Shown here: positions 1 to 5,487 of the stretch, one piece after another
Position numbering within the stretch: the first letter of the stretch is position 1
How the letters are laid out: each line of letters opens with the position of its first letter
Assembly (NCBI GenBank): GCA_035529405.1
Contig: DATKWV010000169.1
Coordinates: 1-5,573, forward strand
Direction: 5' to 3'
DNA from: DATKWV01 sp035529405
GTDB lineage: Bacteria; Planctomycetota; Phycisphaerae; Sedimentisphaerales; Anaerobacaceae
DNA: 5,573 nucleotides
The notes under the pieces: generated by a model
The model's database searches: none
What the model was told of the DNA's origin: nothing
What the model saw: the letters and a program-made list of their open reading frames with translations, nothing else
Program-made: the position numbers and the translations under genes

Positions 1-325
1 CAACCGTTGTATGCTTTGTAATGTTGAACTCGCTGACAAGCTCGCGCTTGCCGTAGATAATATCTATGTTGTATTTTTTGATTATGTCATCCATCGCAGC
101 CGTATAACCGCCTGCATCATAGTTATCATGGCTTGAAAACAATACCCTGCCCGACCGGCCCACATGGCCCAGGGTGTCGCTGGGTGAATCAATGGCCGGA
201 CCGTAAAAAACCGTTGTTTGATAGAAATCCTTGTACTTCTGTAAATTGCACACCCCGCTTAGAACCGCACCAATACCGCCGATTTTCCGCACAGACTCAT
301 GCGTAATGTGAACTGCTATTTTCAT
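1..325 (-). CDS. Glycosyltransferase, glycogen/starch synthase-like (partial, N-terminus only)
   Basis: The first 108 codons are present; the rest lies beyond the left edge. The protein begins MKIAVHITHESVRKIGGIG. A K-x-G-G-[IL] motif just after the first beta strand (here K14-I-G-G-I18) is the sugar-nucleotide-binding loop typical of glycogen and starch synthases (GT5, and GT3 in eukaryotes, where it reads KVGGI). The following YKDFYQTTVFYGP stretch fits the next strand and loop of such GT-B folds. The protein would be cytoplasmic and would transfer a nucleotide-activated sugar to a glycan; donor and acceptor cannot be read from this fragment. The start at 325 is chosen because the family's MKI-type first strand follows directly and no upstream ATG lies in frame. 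No strong Shine-Dalgarno is seen, only GGGAACGGG somewhat far upstream. The gene is divergent from the large secreted-protein gene and shares its 5' intergenic region. The fold assignment is fairly safe; the exact subfamily is not. Confidence 0.7.
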   Translation of the reverse strand, partial: MKIAVHITHESVRKIGGIGAVLSGVCNLQKYKDFYQTTVFYGPAIDSPSDTLGHVGRSGRVLFSSHDNYDAGGYTAAMDDIIKKYNIDIIYGKRELVSEFNITKHTTV

Positions 326-386
326 GTTATCAAAACCCGTTCCCGATAGATAAACATTCTTTTCAGAGTTGACCTGATGTTGGTGT

Positions 387-413
387 ATTATAACGGTTGA
401 TACCGGTATGCAA
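387..413 (-). promoter_or_regulatory. Candidate sigma-70-type promoter for the glycosyltransferase gene
   Basis: On the minus strand an exact TATAAT -10 hexamer lies at 387-392. TTGCAT at 408-413 is a possible but weak -35 (3 of 6 matches), with a short 15-bp spacer. The predicted transcription start would leave a leader of roughly 55 bases before the ATG at 325. The -10 is convincing by sequence and position; the -35 is not, so an activator may be needed or the element may be read differently. Confidence 0.4.
400..409. repeat. 10-bp perfect palindrome ATACCGGTAT (possible operator)
   Basis: ATACCGGTAT reads the same on both strands. It lies between the candidate -35 and -10 of the minus-strand promoter, where a dimeric regulator could block or tune transcription. 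The palindrome is directly visible; its operator role is inference from position only. Confidence 0.35.
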
Positions 414-557
414 TAGGGCTGTGTCTGATTAGCGTTTAATTTTTATACGATGTGAAAAAAACTTCATTGAAAAACAACAAAACCGTTCATGCCGCAAGGT
501 TTTTAGTCTTTTTGGGTTAGTCGTTCGGGGTATTCCCATTGAGTTTTATAAATTTTT

Positions 558-587
558 TTCCTGTAATAAAGAAGGCTGGCGTATAAT
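558..587 (+). promoter_or_regulatory. Candidate promoter for the large secreted-protein gene
   Basis: An exact TATAAT lies at 582-587 on the plus strand. The best upstream hexamer is TTCCTG at 558-563 with an 18-bp spacer, which is a poor -35. If used, it would give a leader of about 290 bases containing both hairpins described below. No better plus-strand promoter was found nearer the gene, although AT-rich sequence at 750-775 could hide a non-canonical one. Confidence 0.25.
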
Positions 588-682
588 AACGTTTTGTTAT
601 CAGGCAATGTTCTGAAACTGCCGTTGGGGAGTACTTCAGGGCATTTTTGACCTTCACGGATTGAATCACTCCCGGAATTAAG

Positions 683-724
683 CGAAACAGAACCTCCAGT
701 CGTTAAACTTGTTTTTCTGTTTCG
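683..724 (+). promoter_or_regulatory. 10-bp perfect inverted repeat, possible leader hairpin
   Basis: CGAAACAGAA at 683-692 is exactly complementary to TTCTGTTTCG at 715-724, leaving a 22-base loop. It lies 158-200 bases ahead of the start codon, inside the leader if the 582-587 promoter is used. There is no T-run directly after the right arm, so it is not a standard intrinsic terminator. It could be an RNA structure or a binding site for a dimeric regulator. The repeat is certain; the function is not. Confidence 0.4.
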
Positions 725-798
725 GGCGGCAATTTCCCTTGCCCTTGCTGTTGTTTTATTAAACTATTACTACTTTTCCTGACGACAAAAATGCTGAC

Positions 799-824
799 GA
801 GGGTTATCGCCGCAGGCGCACCTC
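799..824 (+). promoter_or_regulatory. Small two-part hairpin before the start codon
   Basis: GAGG (799-802) pairs with CCTC (821-824). Inside it CGCC (808-811) pairs with GGCG (815-818) around a GCA loop. The two stems are separated by a 5/2 asymmetric internal loop, and an AAAAA run (825-829) follows. The short, GC-rich element lies about 58 bases before the start codon and could shape mRNA stability or translation. Stems this short also occur by chance. Confidence 0.25.
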
Positions 825-869
825 AAAAATCGTAGTTAGTTTCGAATGTCGTGTTCACTATTTTACAAG

Positions 870-875
870 AAGGAG
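870..875 (+). promoter_or_regulatory. Strong Shine-Dalgarno site (AAGGAG)
   Basis: AAGGAG lies seven bases before the ATG at 883, within AAGAAGGAG. This near-ideal match and spacing fixes 883 as the start rather than the second in-frame ATG at 889, and implies active translation. It matters because the resulting protein carries an unusually long stretch before its signal-peptide core. Confidence 0.9.
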
Positions 876-882
876 ATTTATT

Positions 883-3800
883 ATGGAAATGACAAAGGAT
901 TGCTTCTGTAAGTCGAAATGCAATGGAAGTGCAGTTGTACCAAAAACTCAAAACCCCACAATCCCGTCGCCGGCTTTTAAGAACACTTTCCGGCTGAAAT
1001 TGCTTTTGCTGCTGTTGTTTATTATTAATTTCGCCTTGTTTAACACCGGCTTAGCCGCAACCTTTTATGTTGACCCCCTCAATGGAAATGACCTCGCCGC
1101 CGGCTCTGCCGCAAATCCCTGGCGCACCATACAAAAAGCAAAGTCCACCGTCAATGCCGGTGATGTTGTAAACCTGCTGCCCGGAAACTACGGCTCGGTT
1201 ACTTTCGGCCAAAGCGGCGACCGTTACGGCACAAGCTGGCAGGCACCAATCACTTATCAGTGCTCCCCCGAAAGCGCTCCCTATTCAGCCAGATTCACGT
1301 ACATACTTTTTTCCGGCCCGCGCAGCTTCTACATAACCGTTGCCGGTCTTGATGTCGAGAACACCGGCGCAAATGATGCCTGTATCAAAACGCTCAGCGC
1401 CTCGAACGTCAAAATAATCGACTGTAAAGCACATGGCCAGTCCGGAGGAAGAGGTCCCTCCTATGCCAATATCTTTGTAAAAAGCTCCAGCAGCGTCTGG
1501 GTCCAGGATTGCGAAGTATATTATGGCGGCGCATGGTCTTTTGCCGTGCAACTGGAAGAAAGTGACACTGTTTCCGTAAAAGGCTGCCATGTCCACGATA
1601 TCGTCGGCAGCGCCATTAGAACAGGCGGCGGACAGAATTATATCATAGAAAACAACATTGTTCACGACCAGAGGGTCGAATGGAACTCCAGCGTCCACGG
1701 CTCCGGTATCGCTATTCACAGTCACAACACAACCATTCGGGGCAATATCGTTTACAACTTCGGCAATACCAGGCCCATACGGTTTTATCAATCATGGGCC
1801 GGACCCAATGGCTTCCGTAACATGCTTGTTGAGAACAATCTGGTTTACAAAACCCCCGATTTTACCGGCGTGCAGTGGTGGGTCGAATTTATCGATGTCG
1901 GTGAAAATTGTGTGTTCCGAAACAATACTTTTCTTGACGCAGTGATAATGGTTTTTGCCCAGTATGCCGACGGCTCGGGTTTATCCATTCACAACAATGT
2001 TATTACCGGCGGCCTGGAACTGGATGATTACAATGCTTCTGCCAGCGGACCCGGACGTACAAAATGGGACCGTGTCAGTGAGGGAAACAATATCTTTGGC
2101 GGATTAGCAGCCAAGGGCTGCGGCTACGTCTGCAGCTACAATAAGTTCTCCGATACCAGCAATAGTATTGTTGGCGCTAATTTCAACGTCGGTGTTTTCT
2201 TCGATTCCGGCCCGTCGCATTATCCTTACGGCGATGTCTGGCCGTACACACTCAAGGAAGGTTCCCTGGCCATAGATTTTGGTGACAAAGATTTCGCCCC
2301 CCTTATTGACCTGCTCGGCTGTGCCCGCGACGAATTGCCCGACGCCGGCTGTTACGAGTATGGTGGCACGTCAGGCCCGCCCAGCGACATACCCCCAACC
2401 GCCGACGCCGGCAGCGACCAGGTTATTACCGATGCCGATAACAATGGCTATGAGCGTATTAATCTTGACGGCAGCGGCTCTGACGATGAGGACGGTTCCA
2501 TCGTAAGCTACGTCTGGACAGAAAACGGCCAGCCCCTTGCAGCCGGAGTTAATCCCACGGTTACTTTAACTATCGGCCAACACGTCATTACGCTTACCGT
2601 TACTGATAACGACCAGTTGCAGGGTTCAGCCACTGTAACTGTCACGGTCGAGCCTGGGGACGGAGCCGCACCTTCTGTAATTTCGGTTACTCCATCAGCC
2701 AATATGGTAACAATCCTTTTTGACGAACCGCTTGACCCTCAGTCAGCTCAGGATATAGGCAACTACGGGATCTATGACGATATAACAATAACGGCGGCGT
2801 CTTTAAGCATCGATGGTACTGCGGTTGTCCTGACAACTTCGGACCATATCAGAGAAAATGCTTATACACTCACGGCTAAAGACATCTACGACCCGGCCGG
2901 CAACAAAATCACCGACCTGGTTGTCAATTACATTTACAGCCCCGGCCTGGCCGGCTGCTGGCAGTTTGACGAAGGACAGGGCCTGGAAACCGAGGATTAT
3001 TCCGGCAGCCTTAACAACGGTGTGCTGGTCAACGGCCCGGTCTGGACCGAATACGGCCAACTGAGTTTCGACGGGATAGACGATTTTGTTTCTTGCGGAA
3101 ACAAAACCAGCCTGAATCTGACCGGCAGTCTGACTATTGCCGCATCTATTAACCCCATAACCTTCGGGCAGAGCGGCTGGGGAAGAATTGTCGACAAAGG
3201 AACTGCCTCTGCAGGCTATTCCTTCTTTGTCGAGCAGGCCGCCAATTCCATAGCTTACGTAATTTACGGAGGCCTGCTGATGAGGTCAAATCCCGATGTA
3301 ATCGAACTGAATACCTGGCAGCATGTTGCGGTAGTTTACGACCAGGCATCCGCTAACGTGACTTTCTATGTTAATGGTCAGCAGGCCGGTGTTACCGACT
3401 ATCAGACCGCTGCTGCCGCCTGCCCCGACTGCCCGCTGGTTATCGGTATCAGGAATTACGATTCGAACAGGGCCTTCGACGGCCTTATTGACAACGTCCG
3501 TGTTTACAACAGGGCCCTGGACCCGAATGAAATCATCGAACTTTTCTATGAAGACCAGCAATTCGGCCTTTACCCCATTGGTGACAAGGAAGTTGACGAA
3601 GGCGCGAAACTGAATTTCACTGTAACAACCTCCAATCCCGACATTGTCGTATCCATATCCGGCCATAATCTGCCCAGCCAGCCGACCTTTGCGCAGAACG
3701 TATTTGACTGGACGCCCGGATATGACGATGCCGGTACCTACGAAGTTACCTTTACTGCCGTTCAGGGCAGAATCGAAGATTTTGAAACCATTGCAATTAC

Positions 3801-4992
3801 CGTAAACAATGTCAACAGAAGCCCTGTAATCGAACCCATAGGCGACAAGGTTATCCAGGCAAATACACGGTTGACCTTTACCGTATCGGCATCCGACCCC
3901 GATGGCGACAGCATTACCGGCTCGGTCGATAATTTGCCTGCCGGCGCCGCCTTTGCCGATAATACTTTCGATTGGACGCCGACCGGCGAACAGACGGGAA
4001 CTTACACTGTCACTTTTACCGTAACCGACAGCCGGCTGCAGGACACCGAAACTATAACCATAACGGTAGAAAGCCCTCCCATGCCCGTTGAAGAAATAAT
4101 TATTGACAACGGCCAGCAGCAGACATCTTTTACGGGCGCATGGCTTCTTTCCGGCGGCGTAGACCCCTACGGCGCAGATTCTGTCTGGAGCAGAAACGGC
4201 GCCACATATACATGGACCTTTTTGCCGCCCGCTTCGGGCTGGTATGATTTGTCGATGTGGTGGACGCCATACCCTGCACGATGCCCGGAAATCCCTGTAC
4301 GCATCGCACACCGCGAAGGCACTGCCACGTTTTATATTAACCAGCAGGAAAACGGCAATCTGTGGAACTCGCTGGGCCGCTTTTTCTTCGAGACCGGCGG
4401 CAGTTACAACGTTACCATCACCGCCGGCCCCGGCGAGAACACTACCTGTGCCGACGCCGTGAAGTTTAAGCTGCTTGACGATACACCCTCGCTTGTTATC
4501 AACGGTACAAGCGGTTTTACTTACATCGATGACGCCTTTCGAAATACAAACCAGCCTTACTATGCCAGCGGTGCCAGCGTTACCGGTGACATTCGCAGGG
4601 TTAACCTTGGCGGTATTGACAGGTACGCAATTAACGGTATGTCCGGCGGCTGGCGGCGCAGCTTTTCATTGACTTCCGCCGCCAATGTAAAGCTGTCGTT
4701 CAGGTACAAGCTCACACAGACCCCCAACTACGAATCGGACGAATTCAGTGATGCTATGCTCTCGATAGACGGCCAGACCGTCGGCTCCGGCTCTGCGGAC
4801 TATATTGCCAGGATTACCGGCAACGGCAATAACGGTGATATAATTACAACCGGCTGGCGGCAATTCGAAGTCGCCAAGTATCTTGCTGCCGGAAACCACA
4901 CCGTTCTTATAGGTGCGTACAACAACAAGAAGGCTGGTTATAATGAATCGACCGAACTGCTTATCAGCAACGTGACCATATATTCACCCTGA
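883..4992 (+). CDS. Giant secreted multidomain beta-helix / PKD / LamG / golvesin-like protein
   Basis: A 1369-residue extracellular protein, probably a polysaccharide binder and possibly a degrading enzyme. Residues 1-36 are polar with C7-F-C9-...-C13; 37-58 is a signal peptide. Residues 60-495 form a right-handed parallel beta-helix. It opens with FYVDPLNGND...NPWRTIQKA (DUF1565-like), has coils such as YIIENNIVHD, TTIRGNIVYNFG and MLVENNLVYK, and closes with SLAIDFGD...PDAGCYEY. Then come PKD (504-590, LDGSGSDDEDGSI), an SbsA/Big_5-like Ig domain (595-684, FDEPLDPQSA), LamG (688-890, WQFDEGQG...DGIDDFVSC...GLIDNVRVYNRAL), two Ig-like domains (898-974 and 985-1062), a golvesin-like domain (1070-1198, IIIDNGQQQTSFTGAW...WNSLGRFFFETGG) and a C-terminal beta-sandwich (1203-1369, INGMSGGWRRSF...HTVLIGAYNNKK). 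Known beta-helix relatives include pectate and alginate lyases, but no family-defining catalytic set was recognised, so a purely adhesive role remains possible. No dockerin, PEP-CTERM, LPxTG or T9SS tail is visible, so the export and anchoring route past the inner membrane is unclear. The gene is single, with its own ribosome binding site and terminator. Confidence 0.93.
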   Translation: MEMTKDCFCKSKCNGSAVVPKTQNPTIPSPAFKNTFRLKLLLLLLFIINFALFNTGLAATFYVDPLNGNDLAAGSAANPWRTIQKAKSTVNAGDVVNLLPGNYGSVTFGQSGDRYGTSWQAPITYQCSPESAPYSARFTYILFSGPRSFYITVAGLDVENTGANDACIKTLSASNVKIIDCKAHGQSGGRGPSYANIFVKSSSSVWVQDCEVYYGGAWSFAVQLEESDTVSVKGCHVHDIVGSAIRTGGGQNYIIENNIVHDQRVEWNSSVHGSGIAIHSHNTTIRGNIVYNFGNTRPIRFYQSWAGPNGFRNMLVENNLVYKTPDFTGVQWWVEFIDVGENCVFRNNTFLDAVIMVFAQYADGSGLSIHNNVITGGLELDDYNASASGPGRTKWDRVSEGNNIFGGLAAKGCGYVCSYNKFSDTSNSIVGANFNVGVFFDSGPSHYPYGDVWPYTLKEGSLAIDFGDKDFAPLIDLLGCARDELPDAGCYEYGGTSGPPSDIPPTADAGSDQVITDADNNGYERINLDGSGSDDEDGSIVSYVWTENGQPLAAGVNPTVTLTIGQHVITLTVTDNDQLQGSATVTVTVEPGDGAAPSVISVTPSANMVTILFDEPLDPQSAQDIGNYGIYDDITITAASLSIDGTAVVLTTSDHIRENAYTLTAKDIYDPAGNKITDLVVNYIYSPGLAGCWQFDEGQGLETEDYSGSLNNGVLVNGPVWTEYGQLSFDGIDDFVSCGNKTSLNLTGSLTIAASINPITFGQSGWGRIVDKGTASAGYSFFVEQAANSIAYVIYGGLLMRSNPDVIELNTWQHVAVVYDQASANVTFYVNGQQAGVTDYQTAAAACPDCPLVIGIRNYDSNRAFDGLIDNVRVYNRALDPNEIIELFYEDQQFGLYPIGDKEVDEGAKLNFTVTTSNPDIVVSISGHNLPSQPTFAQNVFDWTPGYDDAGTYEVTFTAVQGRIEDFETIAITVNNVNRSPVIEPIGDKVIQANTRLTFTVSASDPDGDSITGSVDNLPAGAAFADNTFDWTPTGEQTGTYTVTFTVTDSRLQDTETITITVESPPMPVEEIIIDNGQQQTSFTGAWLLSGGVDPYGADSVWSRNGATYTWTFLPPASGWYDLSMWWTPYPARCPEIPVRIAHREGTATFYINQQENGNLWNSLGRFFFETGGSYNVTITAGPGENTTCADAVKFKLLDDTPSLVINGTSGFTYIDDAFRNTNQPYYASGASVTGDIRRVNLGGIDRYAINGMSGGWRRSFSLTSAANVKLSFRYKLTQTPNYESDEFSDAMLSIDGQTVGSGSADYIARITGNGNNGDIITTGWRQFEVAKYLAAGNHTVLIGAYNNKKAGYNESTELLISNVTIYSP
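991..1056 (+). other. Signal peptide core and cleavage site of the secreted protein
   Basis: Residues 37-58 begin with basic RLK, continue with a run of six leucines and FIINFALF, and end in NTGLA. A signal peptidase I site is plausible after A58 (G56-L-A58), putting A-T-F-Y-V at the mature N-terminus, directly at the first beta-helix strand. There is no lipobox cysteine, so it is not a lipoprotein. The 36 residues before the core make the n-region much longer than usual. Confidence 0.75.
3574..4068 (+). repeat. Tandem duplication of an Ig-like (He_PIG/cadherin-like) domain
   Basis: Two adjacent domains, residues 898-974 (3574-3804) and 985-1062 (3835-4068), align with a single one-residue gap. 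By eye 39 of 77 positions are identical. Shared landmarks are PIGDK, FTV, NLP, FDWTP, GTY-VTFT and ETI-ITV. The second copy carries the acidic SDPDGDS loop expected for calcium binding in cadherin-like folds; the first has SNPDIVV there and has probably lost it. They likely act as a spacer stalk between LamG and the C-terminal modules. Confidence 0.85.
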
Positions 4993-5100
4993 CGCTGGTC
5001 TAAGCACTGCTTGATAACCACGGGTATCCGGGACGTGTTTTGTCCCGGATACCTGTTTTTTTAATCATTCATTACCGCAACTTACAGACGGACCAGCGTC
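4991..5100. repeat. Outer 10-bp inverted repeat enclosing the terminator
   Basis: GACGCTGGTC at 4991-5000 is exactly complementary to GACCAGCGTC at 5091-5100. The left arm starts inside the TGA stop codon. Together with the terminator hairpin this forms a nested stem structure of 110 bases. A further small hairpin, AAGCA-C-TGCTT (5002-5012), lies within. The repeat is directly visible; whether it folds in the transcript depends on read-through, because the right arm lies beyond the T-run. Confidence 0.6.
5021..5062 (+). terminator. Rho-independent terminator of the large gene
   Basis: A perfect 12-bp stem pairs GGTATCCGGGAC (5023-5034) with GTCCCGGATACC (5042-5053) around a 7-base loop. One G-U and one C-G pair extend it to 14. 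Seven T residues follow at 5056-5062. It lies about 30 bases after the stop codon. There is no matching T-run on the other strand, so it acts for plus-strand transcription only. It marks the end of a single-gene transcript. Confidence 0.95.
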
Positions 5101-5224
5101 GTTGCCGGGCATTTGAAAAAGGCTGCGACGAGCTTAACCCAGCTCAAAACTAAAAACCTACGACGCCGCAACTACCAGCCGTTTTGGTACCAGCGCGCCA
5201 AACTGGTCGCTGCGATGTTAAACC

Positions 5225-5331
5225 TTCCGCACACAAGTGCTTGGAGCCGGGAAAATCGCCGTGCGCCAACCATAATGGTCGTTTTCCCCACACACGCCTC
5301 TTGGCCCGGCAAAAAAATCGTATGCCGTAAC
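5225..5331. repeat. Two diverged repeat units about 60 bp apart
   Basis: Around 5225-5270 and 5284-5331 the same order of short blocks appears: TTCC[GC]CACACA, then CTTGG (5240 and 5300, exactly 60 apart), then CCGG, an A-run and ATCG (5255 and 5317). The similarity is gapped and partial, so this could be an old duplication or coincidence in a skewed-composition region. Confidence 0.3.
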
Positions 5332-5464
5332 TTGCTGCCGTACAAGTAATTATAAAAATTTGTCAAGCAAAGAAAATCCTGGCACGCCGTTCGCATAGTT
5401 ATAAGCGGTGCCATGGAAAAAACAGCCAGATAGACGTAACTTTGATAATTGCAGTTCAACGGTT

Positions 5465-5473
5465 TGTGGATAA
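5465..5473 (-). promoter_or_regulatory. Exact DnaA-box sequence (TTATCCACA on the minus strand)
   Basis: TGTGGATAA on the plus strand is the exact complement of the consensus DnaA box TTATCCACA. It lies 14 bases before the possible start codon at 5488. A single 9-mer match may be chance, and no exact second copy was found nearby. Two weaker look-alikes (TTCCGCACA at 5225-5233, TTCCCCACA at 5284-5292) differ at two positions each. No dnaA or other replication gene is visible. Confidence 0.3.
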
Positions 5474-5487
5474 CTTTGGGAAGTGCA

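Larger units (their letters stand above)
326..882. other. Divergent intergenic region, 557 bp
   Basis: No convincing open frame lies between the two divergent genes. The left half is AT-rich with T-runs (for example around 501-514 and 550-559). The region holds the features listed separately: a minus-strand promoter, a 10-bp palindrome, a plus-strand -10 candidate, two potential leader hairpins and the ribosome binding site. A 7-bp direct repeat CTGACGA at 779-785 and 794-800 (15-bp period) sits just before the second hairpin. I do not recognise a known riboswitch class here. Confidence 0.7.
5101..5487. other. Gene-free stretch after the terminator
   Basis: No frame here looks like a protein. 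The open frames on both strands have no good start or ribosome site and give low-complexity, Cys/Arg-rich translations unlike the neighbouring gene. Visible structure comprises a diverged repeat pair (5225-5331), an AT-rich patch (about 5347-5377), a TGGCAC (5380-5385) / GTGCCA (5408-5413) inverted repeat with a 22-base loop, and an exact DnaA-box sequence (5465-5473). It may be ordinary spacer or the remains of decayed sequence. Confidence 0.55.

Noticed and set aside
479..514. AAAACC...GGTTTT pairing followed by T-rich sequence, resembling a terminator
   Set aside because: The stem is only six weak A/T-rich pairs with a 13-base loop, and the T-rich tail is interrupted. No gene ends nearby on that strand.
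600..882. Known riboswitch in the leader
   Set aside because: The two hairpins do not carry conserved core sequences of cyclic di-GMP, cobalamin, TPP, SAM or glycine riboswitches that I could recognise.
3286..4311. 341-codon open frame on the minus strand inside the large gene
   Set aside because: It lies wholly opposite strongly coding LamG and Ig-like sequence. Its translation is Gly/Arg/Val-rich without a recognisable domain, as expected for an antisense shadow of this codon usage.
4900..4989. C-terminal sorting signal (PEP-CTERM, LPxTG, dockerin, T9SS)
   Set aside because: The protein ends in SNVTIYSP directly after the last beta-sandwich strand, with no hydrophobic tail, basic end, dockerin repeats or known sorting motif.
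5113..5349. 78-codon plus-strand frame with a TTG start
   Set aside because: There is no ribosome binding site, the start is rare, the composition is rich in Arg/Lys/Trp, and no motif or family resemblance is visible. It lies just after a strong terminator with no promoter seen.
5101..5487. Integron attC site or insertion-sequence remnant
   Set aside because: GTT and AAC fragments and short inverted repeats occur, but no paired core sites, terminal inverted repeats, target duplications or transposase fragments could be identified.
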